Part shown: in pieces, positions 45,886 to 55,348 of the stretch
Layout: each line of letters begins with the position of its first letter
Numbering within the stretch: position 1 is the first letter of the stretch
From: Streptomyces alanosinicus
GTDB taxonomy: Bacteria > Actinomycetota > Actinomycetes > Streptomycetales > Streptomycetaceae
Length of the DNA stretch: 64,000 nt
Reading direction: 5' to 3'
Assembly: GCF_014650595.1 (NCBI RefSeq)
Contig: NZ_BMVG01000027.1
Coordinates: 1 to 64,000 of the forward strand
The notes under the pieces: generated by a model
Database searches by the model: none
Told to the model about the DNA's origin: nothing
The model's input: only the letters and a program-made list of their open reading frames with translations
Translations under genes and position numbers: made by a program

Positions 45886-47013
45886 TCACTTCCGGCGCTT
45901 GTAGAAGGGCAGCGCCACGACCTCGTACGGCTCGTGGCTGCCCCGGATGTCCACGCCGACGCCCTCGGTACCCGGCGCCGCGTGCGCGGCGTCGACGTAG
46001 GCCATGGCGATCGGCTTGCCGAGGGTGGGGGAGGGGGCCCCGGAGGTGACCTCGCCGATCACCTCGCCGCCCGCGACGACGGCGTACCCGGCGCGCGGGA
46101 CGCGGCGGCCCTCGGCGATCAGCCCGACCAGGATCCGCGGCGGGTTCTGCTCCGCCTCGGCGGCGGCCTCGGTGAGCGCCTCGCGGCCCACGAAGTCGCC
46201 CTCCTTCTCGAACTTCACCACCCGGCCGAGCCCGGCGTCGAACGGCGTCAGAGCCGTGCTCAGCTCATGCCCGTACAGCGGCATGCCCGCCTCCAGGCGC
46301 AGCGTGTCCCGGCAGGACAGACCGCACGGGGCCAGACCGGCGCCCTCGCCGGCCTTGGTCAGCGCCTGCCACAGCTCCACGGCGTGCTCCGGCTTCACGA
46401 ACAGCTCGAAGCCGTCCTCGCCGGTGTAGCCGGTGCGGGCGATCAGCGCGGGGACGCCGGCGACCGTGCCGGGCAGGCCCGCGTAGTACTTGAGGCCGTC
46501 CAGGTCGGCGTCGGTGAGGGACTTCAGGATGCCGGGGGACTCCGGGCCCTGGACGGCGATCAGGGCGTACGCGTCCCGGTCGTCGCGCACCTCGGCGTCG
46601 AAGCCGGCAGCGCGCTCGGTGAGCGCGTCCAGCACCACCTGGGCGTTGGAGGCGTTGGCCACCACCATGTACTCGGTCTCGGCGAGCCGGTAGACGATCA
46701 GGTCGTCCAGGATGCCGCCGTCGGCCCGGCAGATCATGGTGTAGCGGGCGCGGCCGACGCCGACGGAGGCGATGTTGCCGACCAGGGCGAAGTTCAGCAG
46801 GGCGGCCGCCTGGGCGCCGGTGACGGTGATCTCGCCCATGTGGGAGAGGTCGAAGAGGCCCGCCTTCGTCCGCACGGCGAGGTGCTCGTCGCGCTCGGAG
46901 CCGTAGCGCAGGGGCATGTCCCAGCCGGCGAAGTCGGTCATGGTCGCGCCGAGCGAGCGATGCAGCGCATCCAGCGCGGTGTGGCGCAGCTCGGTGGGTT
47001 CGGTACTGCTCAT
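45886..47013 (-). CDS. gcvT: glycine cleavage system T protein (aminomethyltransferase)
   Basis: 375 aa. GcvT domain: LRHTALDALHRSLGATMTDFAGWDMPLRY, FDLSHMGEI, GGILDDLIVYRL, IARTGYTGEDGFELF, and the C-terminal barrel FVGREAL, IGEVTSGAPSPTLGKPIAMAYV. It transfers the methylene unit to THF. Start ATG 47013 (alternative in-frame upstream ATG at 47073 lies in the riboswitch). First gene of the riboswitch-controlled transcript. Confidence 0.95.
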   Translation of the reverse strand: MSSTEPTELRHTALDALHRSLGATMTDFAGWDMPLRYGSERDEHLAVRTKAGLFDLSHMGEITVTGAQAAALLNFALVGNIASVGVGRARYTMICRADGGILDDLIVYRLAETEYMVVANASNAQVVLDALTERAAGFDAEVRDDRDAYALIAVQGPESPGILKSLTDADLDGLKYYAGLPGTVAGVPALIARTGYTGEDGFELFVKPEHAVELWQALTKAGEGAGLAPCGLSCRDTLRLEAGMPLYGHELSTALTPFDAGLGRVVKFEKEGDFVGREALTEAAAEAEQNPPRILVGLIAEGRRVPRAGYAVVAGGEVIGEVTSGAPSPTLGKPIAMAYVDAAHAAPGTEGVGVDIRGSHEPYEVVALPFYKRRK

Positions 47014-47054
47014 CGGTCGGTCGTCTCCCAGGGCAGGCATGACGGGCGAGGAAC

Positions 47055-47265
47055 GTTCCTCCCCATCTGTCATCGGAACCTGAGAGGTTCGCCGGGACCG
47101 CCACGGGGACGATCACGGCTTGCACCTTGGGTGGAGCCACTGACACAGCGGCCCGCTTTTCAGATGTGCCTCGCCCGCGCGGTAACGGGGCCTGAGAGAT
47201 TCAAGGGAGGGACTTGCTCCTTCGGCGCCCCAGCGAAGGCTGCTGAGGACTCTCCCGCGCGGATT
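47055..47265 (-). promoter_or_regulatory. tandem glycine riboswitch controlling gcvT
   Basis: On the minus strand, the first aptamer (about 47265-47170) reads CGCGGGAGAGTCC, CGCCGAAGGAGCAAG, then AATCTCTCAGGC. The second (about 47169-47055) has a related core CACCCAAGGTGCAAGCC and AACCTCTCAGGTTCC...GACAGATGGGGAGG. These are the conserved glycine-aptamer elements in tandem, as known for gcv operons of many bacteria, including Streptomyces. It lies about 40 bp before the gcvT start; the RBS/start region is likely to be sequestered or the transcript attenuated when glycine is absent. The on/off direction is inferred from the family. Confidence 0.93.
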
Positions 47266-47445
47266 CAAGCGGCCGGTATGCAGTTGGCGGCCACATCATT
47301 GCACGCCACACCCCCACCCGTCAGGGCCCCATCTGTAACCGACCTGTGGCAGTAGGCGAACCCCGCTGTCGACGATCGTCCATTACCTTCTCTTTACGCA
47401 TTGCGGGCAGGGCTATTACCAAGCCGACCGGGAAGGACGATCACT

Positions 47446-48117
47446 GTGAACAGCACCTCGGCGTACGCCACCGCCGGCACCGCCCTCGCGGTGCCCGCGC
47501 AGCCCGGTGCCCCGGCGCGCGAGCGCCGCGCCGGGCGCCCGGCCCAGGTCGTCCGCGATCTGCGCGACCGCGCCGGCCGCAGCCCGCGCGCCCTGGTCTT
47601 CGGCCCCGCCGACCTGGTGGTGATGACCGGCCTGCCCGGCAGCGGCAAGTCCACCCTGATGCGGCGCGCGGTCCCCGGCCGCGCGATCGACTCCCAGGAC
47701 ACCCGCGACCGCTTCGCGGCCCGCCTGCCCCGCTTCCTCCCCTACGCGCTCTACCGCCCCCTGGTCCGCCTCGCCCACTACGCCGGCCTGCGCCGGGCCC
47801 TGCGCTCCGGACAGGGCGTCGTCGTCCATGACTGCGGCACCCAGTCCTGGGTGCGCGACTGGCTCGCCCGCGCCGCCCGCCGCCGCGGCGGCACCCTGCA
47901 TCTGCTGCTGCTCGACGTCACCCCCGAGACCGCCCGCGAGGGCCAGCGCGAGCGCGGCCGGGGCGTCTCCCGCTACGCCTTCCGCCGGCACCGCCGTACG
48001 GCCGCCCGGCTGCTCGGCGCGGTCGAGCGGGGCGAGCTGCCCGCGGGCTGCGGCTCGGCGGTGCTGCTGGACCGGGCCGCGGCGGACGCCCTGCGGCGGA
48101 TCGCGTTCACCGGGTGA
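47446..48117 (+). CDS. P-loop NTPase, kinase-like (AAA/polynucleotide-kinase-type)
   Basis: 223 aa from GTG 47446 with GGAAGGA eight bases upstream. Walker A MTGLPGSGKSTLMRR (about 65-75) in a small ATPase/kinase core: SQDTRDRFAARLPR, VVHDCGTQSWVRDWLARAAR (Walker B-like) and LLLDVTPETAREGQRERGRGVS (lid Arg pair). The fold is like zeta-toxin/PNK-type small kinases. No toxin or antitoxin gene is next to it, so I describe it only as an ATP-binding protein of unknown substrate. Divergent from the gcvT riboswitch region. Confidence 0.8.
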   Translation: MNSTSAYATAGTALAVPAQPGAPARERRAGRPAQVVRDLRDRAGRSPRALVFGPADLVVMTGLPGSGKSTLMRRAVPGRAIDSQDTRDRFAARLPRFLPYALYRPLVRLAHYAGLRRALRSGQGVVVHDCGTQSWVRDWLARAARRRGGTLHLLLLDVTPETAREGQRERGRGVSRYAFRRHRRTAARLLGAVERGELPAGCGSAVLLDRAAADALRRIAFTG

Positions 48118-48219
48118 GGCCGCGGGTGCACCCGGAGGGGGCGCGAAAGGTGAGGTCCTGTCACAGCCACCCGCTAGCCTTCATGGTCACAGCAGTTGTT
48201 CCCAGCAGGCGGTAGGCAG

Positions 48220-49011
48220 ATGGACTTCCCGGCGGACATTCCCGCGGACTTCCCGGCACAGGCGCACCCCCAGCCGCACAGCGGCTGGCCCGGCAACGAG
48301 CTGGAGGAGGTGCTCTCGGCCTCCCTCGGCGTACCCACCGCGGCGGGCCGGATCATCGAGGTCCTCGGCCGGAGCCTGCTCTGGGTCCCGCTGCCGAGCG
48401 GCGGCGGCCCGGGCAGCGGCCCGCTCGACCTGCCCACCCTGGACATCGCCGGGCAGGTGTACGTCCCGGTGTTCAGCTCCGAGGAACAGCTCCGCCAGGT
48501 GACCGGCACCCATATGTCGTACACCATCGCCCCCGCCGTGGAGTTCGCCCGCGGGCTGCCCCCGCAGGTCGGCATCGCGGTGAACCCCGACGCCCTGATC
48601 GGCATACCGCTGCCGCCCGACGCGGTGGCCGAGCTGTGCCGGGCCGGCCGCACCCCGCTGGACGGCCCCGCCAGCGGCGGCCGGGTCCGCCTCTTCGAGC
48701 CCGACTGGCAGGACGACCCGGTCGACTTCCTCTCCGCCGCGTCCGCCGAGTTCACCGAGACCGGTGTGGTCCGCACGGCCCGCCGCTGCCTGGCCGCCAT
48801 CGAGACGGACGACCCGGTCATGTTCGTCGGCGTCGAGCTCTCCCAGTGGGAGGGCGACCTGCGCGATCTCCCGATGCAGGCCCTGGGCAGAGCCCTCGGT
48901 AAAGTCTCCGTCAAGTGGCCGGTCACCCTGGTCCTCCTGGACGTGACCGACGACCCGGTGGCCGAATGGCTCAGGTCTCACGTCCGCCCCTTCTATCAGT
49001 ACGGTCACTGA
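48220..49011 (+). CDS. SseB-domain protein (first copy)
   Basis: 263 aa from ATG 48220; TTG 48196 is an in-frame alternative. SseB N-terminal type: NELEEVLSASLGVPTAAGRIIEVLGRS, LDIAGQVYVPVFSSEEQLRQV, then a second half with MFVGVELSQWEGDLRDLPM. E. coli SseB enhances serine sensitivity, and the domain is widespread in Actinobacteria. Molecular function is unclear. It is next to a paralogue with the same ending (WLRSHVRPFYQY versus WMRANARPFYDR). Its place beside serine/glycine genes may be coincidental. Confidence 0.8.
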   Translation: MDFPADIPADFPAQAHPQPHSGWPGNELEEVLSASLGVPTAAGRIIEVLGRSLLWVPLPSGGGPGSGPLDLPTLDIAGQVYVPVFSSEEQLRQVTGTHMSYTIAPAVEFARGLPPQVGIAVNPDALIGIPLPPDAVAELCRAGRTPLDGPASGGRVRLFEPDWQDDPVDFLSAASAEFTETGVVRTARRCLAAIETDDPVMFVGVELSQWEGDLRDLPMQALGRALGKVSVKWPVTLVLLDVTDDPVAEWLRSHVRPFYQYGH

Positions 49012-49147
49012 CGTACCTCAAGGGGCGCGAGGAGTCGCGCGAATACCACCCGTGAACCCGCGCTCGCGCACGAACCCGAGGCCGCACCCCGGTAGGCGCT
49101 TAAGCTGTCTCCGAACGCGGGGCACGGAAAACAGAAGGGCACGACAG

Positions 49148-49963
49148 GTGAGCGCGAGCCACAGCGGCAGCGTCGAGCACATGCTGCGCCAGGTCACCCC
49201 CGGCCGCTACGACGCCTACGAGGCTCTGCTGCGCGCCCTCGCCGCCCCGTCCTCCGGCCAGATCTGGATGCTGCTCTGGCACGGCCAGGCCGGCTCCCCG
49301 GACGCCCAGTACGGGGACATGGAGGTGGACGGCTTCCACTACGCCCCCTGTGTCACCTCCGCCCAGGAACTCTCGGCCAGCGGCTGGAACCGGTCGTACG
49401 AGGTCGTCGACGCCCTCGACGTGGCCCGCACCCTCTATCCGGACCACTACGGCCTCTGGCTCAACCCGCACGGTCCGGGCGGCGGCGTCGGCATCCCCTG
49501 GCTGGACCTGCGCCGTATCGCCACCGGCCTGGACCGCCAGCCCGCCGGACCCCTCCGGCTGACCGAGCCCGGCATCGAGATCCCGCAGTTCTACGCCCTG
49601 ATCGCACAGAACGCCCATCGCACCCCGGCCCTGCGCTCGCTGCGCCGCGCCTGGGTGCAGCCCGCGCTCGGCGCGCCGTATCTCGCGATCGGCCTGGACG
49701 TCTACGAGACCTCCCCGGCCGCGGTCGACTCGGTCCGCGCGATGATGCAGCAGTCCGTCGGCGCCGTCCCCGAGGGCCTGCCGGTGTCGACGGTCGCGAT
49801 GACCGACGACTACGACCCGGTGGTCATCTGGATGCGAGCCAACGCGCGCCCGTTCTACGACCGCGAGGTCCACGCGGCCCCGCCCCAGCCCCAGCTGCAG
49901 GCCTCCCCCCAGCAGGCCCCGGCCGCCGGATACGGATATCCGCCGGTGCGCGGCAGTTACTGA
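49148..49963 (+). CDS. SseB-domain protein (second copy)
   Basis: 271 aa from GTG 49148 (purine-rich site just ahead). Order: SGSVEHMLRQVTPGRYDAYEALLRAL, then a mid segment IWMLLWHGQAGSPDAQY, LPQFYALIAQNA and a final domain SVRAMMQQSVG, TVAMTDDYDPVVIWMRAN, then a Gln/Ala/Pro-rich tail of about 25 residues. It is a divergent copy of the neighbouring SseB protein (gap 136 bp). Unknown function, presumably cytoplasmic. Confidence 0.78.
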   Translation: MSASHSGSVEHMLRQVTPGRYDAYEALLRALAAPSSGQIWMLLWHGQAGSPDAQYGDMEVDGFHYAPCVTSAQELSASGWNRSYEVVDALDVARTLYPDHYGLWLNPHGPGGGVGIPWLDLRRIATGLDRQPAGPLRLTEPGIEIPQFYALIAQNAHRTPALRSLRRAWVQPALGAPYLAIGLDVYETSPAAVDSVRAMMQQSVGAVPEGLPVSTVAMTDDYDPVVIWMRANARPFYDREVHAAPPQPQLQASPQQAPAAGYGYPPVRGSY

Positions 49964-50062
49964 CCGCGGTCGTTGACCTGCGCCGAAGGGCCGTCGAGCG
50001 CCCTTTTCGCGCGGCCTGTTCGTGCCGTCGTGTCCCGCTTTGTACCGTCCGGTCGTCGTGAC

Positions 50063-50083
50063 TTCCTGTCCGCATAACAGGAA
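50063..50083. promoter_or_regulatory. candidate operator, 7-bp inverted repeat
   Basis: Perfect arms TTCCTGT (50063-50069) and ACAGGAA (50077-50083) with a 7-bp A/T-containing spacer, 200 bp upstream of the transporter operon. It could be bound by a dimeric regulator. Confidence 0.5.
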
Positions 50084-50164
50084 ACGCCTGCTTGCATCAC
50101 GGTTGCGCATCCATTCGTTGTCAAGGCTGGCGGCTGATCGCGCCAGCGTTGAAGACTCCCCCTT

Positions 50165-50210
50165 CAAGGGGTTCGCCCCTGTGTACGCAAGGGGTTCGCC
50201 CCTGTGTACG
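50165..50210. repeat. two tandem 23-bp units, each a UUCG tetraloop hairpin
   Basis: Perfect copies (50165-50187 and 50188-50210) of a 23-bp unit starting CAAGGGGTTCGCCCCTGTGT. Each contains AGGGG-TTCG-CCCCT, which in RNA forms a stem capped by the very stable UUCG tetraloop. They lie in the leader of the transporter operon, about 75-115 bp before its first ATG. Confidence 0.85.
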
Positions 50211-50282
50211 ACGGACTGTTTGATGCCGCTACCAGCGGCAAGTGCGGGCCGGCTACCGCCGGTTGAGAGGGGTCCCAGCCTA

Positions 50283-51290
50283 ATGACGGCACCATTGCAC
50301 GAACCGACCGCGGAAGCGGCCCCGGGTGCGGCAGAGGAAGCGGCGGTCGCAGCCACCGACGCGAAGGCCGTCCAGGGCCGGTCCCTGGGCCGGATCGCCT
50401 GGGAACGCCTCAAGCGGGACAAGCTCGCCCTGACGGGCGGCGTCGTCGTGCTCCTCCTCATCGTGATCGCGCTGCTCGCACCGGTGATCACGAGCCTCGT
50501 CGGCCAGGACCCGGACGTCTACAACCAGGGCTTGATCGACCCGCTGTTCAGCACCCCCAAGGGTTCCCTGGGCGGCATGAACGGCGACCATCTGCTCGGT
50601 GTCGAGCCGGTCAACGGCCGCGACATCTTCGCCCGCATCCTGTACGGCGCCCGGATCTCGCTGCTCGTCGGCTTCCTGTCCGCGGTGGTCGCCGTCATCC
50701 TGGGTACCGTCCTCGGTATCCTGGCGGGCTTCTTCGGCGGCTGGGTGGACTCGGTCATCAGCCGCGTCATGGACGGCCTTCTCGCCTTCCCGCAGCTGCT
50801 GTTCATCATCGCGCTGGTCTCCGTGATGCCCAACCAGATGCTGGGGCTCACCGGCACGGGCGTGCGGGTGTTCGTGATGATCCTGGTCATCGGCTTCTTC
50901 GGCTGGCCGTACATCGGCCGGGTGGTCCGCGGCCAGACGCTCTCGCTGCGTGAGCGCGAGTACGTCGAGGCGGCCCGTTCGCTCGGCGCCGGGCAGTTCT
51001 ACATCCTCTTCAAGGAACTGCTGCCCAACCTCGTCGCGCCGATCATCGTGTACACGACGATGATGATCCCCACGAACATCCTCACCGAGGCGGCGCTCAG
51101 CTTCCTCGGCGTGGGCGTCAAGCCGCCCACGTCCTCCTGGGGGCAGATGCTGTCGAGCGCGATCGACTACTACGACTCGGACCCCATGTACATGGTGATC
51201 CCGGGCGTGGCGATCTTCATCACGGTTCTTGCCTTCAACCTCTTCGGCGACGGCGTGCGGGACGCGCTCGACCCGAAGGGCTCCCGCTGA
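50283..51290 (+). CDS. oligopeptide/dipeptide ABC transporter permease (OppC-like)
   Basis: 335 aa. Opp/Dpp C-type: a cytoplasmic N-tail (about 1-55, Ala/Glu-rich), first helix LALTGGVVVLLLIVIALLAPVI, an outer loop, then the permease core with the EAA-loop YVEAARSLGAGQFYILFKELLPN. It ends with a conserved LFGDGVRDALDP tail. Five to six membrane helices. It is the first gene of an opp operon in the order C-A-B-D-F. ATG start 50283. Confidence 0.9.
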   Translation: MTAPLHEPTAEAAPGAAEEAAVAATDAKAVQGRSLGRIAWERLKRDKLALTGGVVVLLLIVIALLAPVITSLVGQDPDVYNQGLIDPLFSTPKGSLGGMNGDHLLGVEPVNGRDIFARILYGARISLLVGFLSAVVAVILGTVLGILAGFFGGWVDSVISRVMDGLLAFPQLLFIIALVSVMPNQMLGLTGTGVRVFVMILVIGFFGWPYIGRVVRGQTLSLREREYVEAARSLGAGQFYILFKELLPNLVAPIIVYTTMMIPTNILTEAALSFLGVGVKPPTSSWGQMLSSAIDYYDSDPMYMVIPGVAIFITVLAFNLFGDGVRDALDPKGSR

Positions 51291-51360
51291 AGTGCCGTAC
51301 CCCAAGCGTCCCGTGAGTTCATCCACGGGGTCTCTCATCAATTCCGGAGGATCCGAGATC

Positions 51361-53145
51361 GTGACTACCCAACGCACCTCAGGGCGGCGCAAGCAGGCCC
51401 TTGCCGCTGCCGCAGTGGTCGCCGGGCTGCTGACCACGGCGGCGTGCGGCGGAGGCAACGGCAGCTCGAAGGACGGCGCGGCCGGCTTCGACGCGGCGAA
51501 CAACAAGGTGGCCCAGGCCGACCAGGTCAAGAAGGGCGGCACCCTGAAGTTCGTGAGCACGCAGGACGCCGACTCGTGGGACACCACGCGCGGCTACTAC
51601 GGCTTCATGTGGGACTTCTCCCGCTACTACAGCCGTCAGCTGCTCACCTACAAGACGGCGCCGGGTGCCGAGGGCGCGAAGCTCACCCCGGACCTCGCCA
51701 CCGACATGGGCAAGGTCTCGGACGGCGGCAAGACCTACACCTTCACGCTGCGTGACGGCGGCACCTGGGAGGACGGCAAGCCGATCACCTCCCAGGACAT
51801 CAAGTACGGCATCGAGCGCTCCTGGGCGCAGGACGTCCTGTCCGGCGGTCCGGTCTACCTCCAGCAGATGCTGGACCCGAAGAACACCTACAAGGGTCCG
51901 TACAAGGACACCTCGAAGGACCACCTGGGTCTGAAGGCGATCGACACGCCGGACGCGAAGACGATCGTCTTCCACCTGCCGACGGCCAACTCGGACTTCC
52001 TCCAGGTGCTGGCGATGACCGCGGCCTCGCCGGTCCGCCAGGACATGGACACCAAGTCCAAGTACGGCCTGCACCCGTTCTCCTCGGGCCCGTACAAGTT
52101 CGAGTCGTACAGCCCGGGCAAGAACCTGGTCCTGGTCCGCAACACCAGCTGGAAGGCGTCCTCGGACCCGGTCCGCAAGGCGTACCCGGACAAGGTCACC
52201 CTGGACATCTCCACCAACCAGGCCGACTCGGACCAGCGCCTGATCGACGGCGACTACGACATCGACGCCTCGCAGACCGGCCTGGGCCCGCAGGGCCGCC
52301 AGATCGCCCTGAAGCAGCACAAGGACAACCTGGACAACCCGGTCTCCGGCTTCATCCGCTACGCGGTCTTCCCGCAGAGCGTCAAGCCGTTCGACAACGA
52401 GCACTGCCGCAAGGCCGTGATCTACGCCGCCGACCACGTGTCGCTGCAGACCGCCCGTGGCGGCCCGATCGCCGGTGGTGACATCGGCACCAACATGCTC
52501 CCGCCGTCGGTCGCCGGTGGCGAGGGCCAGAAGTACGACCCGTACAAGATCGCGACCAAGAACAAGTACGGCAACGTCAACCTGGCCAAGCAGGAGCTCA
52601 AGGCCTGTGGTCAGCCGAACGGCTTCTCGACGACCATCGCCGTCCGCAACAACAAGGCGCAGGAAGTCGCCACCGCCGAGTCCCTGCAGGCCGCGCTGAA
52701 GAAGGTCGGCATCAACGCCGACATCTACCAGTACGACGGCTCGCAGAGCCCGGGCATCATCGGCTCCCCGTCGAACGTCGAGAAGAAGAAGCTCGGCATC
52801 ATCATCATGGGCTGGGGTCCGGACTTCCCGACCGTCCAGGGCTACGGCATCCCGCTGTGGGACAGCAAGTACATCCTGCAGAGCGGTAACAACAACTACG
52901 CCCTGATCAAGGACAAGACGATCGACGGGCTCTTCGACCAGTACACCACCACGCTGGACGAGGCGAAGAAGACCCAGATCTCCACGGAGATCAACCACAA
53001 GGTGATGGAGGGCGCGTACTACCTGCCCTTCACCTTCGAGCGGCTGCTCAACATCCGCTCCTCGCGTCTGGGCAACGTGTACACGACGAACGCGTACAGC
53101 GGTTACTACGACTTCGTCAATCTCGGCCTGAAGTCCACGAAGTAG
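51361..53145 (+). CDS. oligopeptide ABC transporter substrate-binding lipoprotein (OppA-like)
   Basis: 594 aa from GTG 51361. Lipoprotein signal peptide with TTAAC lipobox. Bacterial SBP family 5 (Pfam SBP_bac_5): GGTLKFVSTQDADSWDTTRGYYG, TFTLRDGGTWEDGKPITSQDIKYGIERSW, FSSGPYKFESYSPGKNLVLVRN, FDNEHCRKAVIYAADH. Large protein typical of peptide binders. It is placed between the two permeases, which is unusual. Specificity cannot be read; oligopeptides are the default. Confidence 0.93.
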   Translation: MTTQRTSGRRKQALAAAAVVAGLLTTAACGGGNGSSKDGAAGFDAANNKVAQADQVKKGGTLKFVSTQDADSWDTTRGYYGFMWDFSRYYSRQLLTYKTAPGAEGAKLTPDLATDMGKVSDGGKTYTFTLRDGGTWEDGKPITSQDIKYGIERSWAQDVLSGGPVYLQQMLDPKNTYKGPYKDTSKDHLGLKAIDTPDAKTIVFHLPTANSDFLQVLAMTAASPVRQDMDTKSKYGLHPFSSGPYKFESYSPGKNLVLVRNTSWKASSDPVRKAYPDKVTLDISTNQADSDQRLIDGDYDIDASQTGLGPQGRQIALKQHKDNLDNPVSGFIRYAVFPQSVKPFDNEHCRKAVIYAADHVSLQTARGGPIAGGDIGTNMLPPSVAGGEGQKYDPYKIATKNKYGNVNLAKQELKACGQPNGFSTTIAVRNNKAQEVATAESLQAALKKVGINADIYQYDGSQSPGIIGSPSNVEKKKLGIIIMGWGPDFPTVQGYGIPLWDSKYILQSGNNNYALIKDKTIDGLFDQYTTTLDEAKKTQISTEINHKVMEGAYYLPFTFERLLNIRSSRLGNVYTTNAYSGYYDFVNLGLKSTK

Positions 53146-53255
53146 TCCCGGCACACCCGCCGAACGGCACGAAAGGCAGGTGAAGGCCGGCGCGGCGAGC
53201 CGCGGGCCCACCGGAAGATCTCCGGGGGCCCGCGGTCCGCGGCGGGCCGTTAGCT

Positions 53256-54250
<995 letters not shown>

Positions 54251-54254
<4 letters not shown>

Positions 54255-55348
54255 CCGAACTCAGCAAGACCGGAGCAGCCGTGGGCGAGCCCACCGACTC
54301 CTCGCCCAAGCCGAGCTCCTTCCTCGAAGTGCGCGACCTGAAGGTGCACTTCCCGACCGACGACGGCCTGGTGAAGTCCGTCGACGGCCTCAGCTTCCAG
54401 CTGGAGAAGGGCAAGACCCTCGGCATCGTGGGCGAGTCGGGCTCCGGCAAGTCCGTGACCTCGCTCGGCATCATGGGCCTGCACACCGCCGGCCAGTACG
54501 GCAAGCGCAAGGCACAGATCTCCGGCGAGATCTGGCTGAACGGCACCGAGCTGCTGTCCGCCGACCCCGACCATGTGCGCAAGCTGCGGGGCCGCGACAT
54601 GGCGATGATCTTCCAGGATCCGCTGTCCGCGCTGCACCCGTACTACACGATCGGCGCGCAGATCGTGGAGGCCTACCGGATCCACCACGACGTCGACAAG
54701 AAGACCGCCCGCAAGCGGGCGGTCGAGATGCTCGACCGCGTGGGCATCCCGCAGCCGGACAAGCGGGTGGACAGCTACCCGCACGAGTTCTCCGGCGGCA
54801 TGCGCCAGCGCGCCATGATCGCCATGTCGCTGGTGAACAACCCCGAGCTGCTCATCGCGGACGAGCCGACCACCGCGCTCGACGTGACGGTCCAGGCGCA
54901 GATCCTGGACCTGATCCGCGATCTGCAGAAGGAGTTCGGCTCCGCGGTCATCATCATCACCCACGACCTGGGCGTCGTCGCCGAACTGGCCGACGACATC
55001 CTGGTGATGTACGGCGGCCGCTGCGTGGAGCGCGGTCCGGCCGAGAAGGTGTTCTACGAGCCCCGCCACCCCTACACCTGGGGTCTGCTCGGCTCGATGC
55101 CGCGCCTGGACCGCGACCAGCAGGAGCGCCTGATCCCGGTCAAGGGCTCCCCGCCCTCGCTGATCAACGTCCCGTCCGGCTGCGCCTTCAACCCGCGCTG
55201 CCCGTACGCCGACGTCCCGAAGGACAACCTGACCCGCACGGTCCGCCCCGAGCTGACCGAGGTCGGAACCAAGCACTGGGCCGCCTGCCATATGTCGCAG
55301 GAGCAGCGGGAACGGATCTGGACCGAAGAGATTGCGCCGAAGCTGTGA
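54251..55348 (+). CDS. oligopeptide ABC transporter ATPase (OppD-like)
   Basis: 365 aa. Walker A GIVGESGSGKSVTSL (about 60), signature FSGGMRQRAMIAMS, Walker B LLIADEPTTALDV and switch THDLGVVAELAD. The C-terminal OppD/DppD signature RHPYTWGLLGSMP and the FNPRCPYAD Cys-containing tail (OppC/oligopeptide C-domain) are present. Overlaps both neighbours (ATGA in front, GTGA behind). It energises the importer with the next gene. Confidence 0.93.

Larger units (their letters stand above)
49964..50282. promoter_or_regulatory. leader/promoter region of the oligopeptide transporter operon
   Basis: 319 bp. It contains an inverted repeat TTCCTGT-N7-ACAGGAA (50063-50083), the twin hairpin unit described at 50165-50210 and a purine-rich GAGAGGGG about 11 bases before the permease ATG. 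Possible -35-like TTGACC lies near 49974. I could not define a transcription start. The amount of structure suggests regulation of the operon at transcription start or in the leader. Confidence 0.6.

Noticed and set aside
47446..48117. Zeta-toxin-like toxin-antitoxin system
   Set aside because: Only a generic P-loop kinase core; no antitoxin neighbour or zeta-specific motif was seen.
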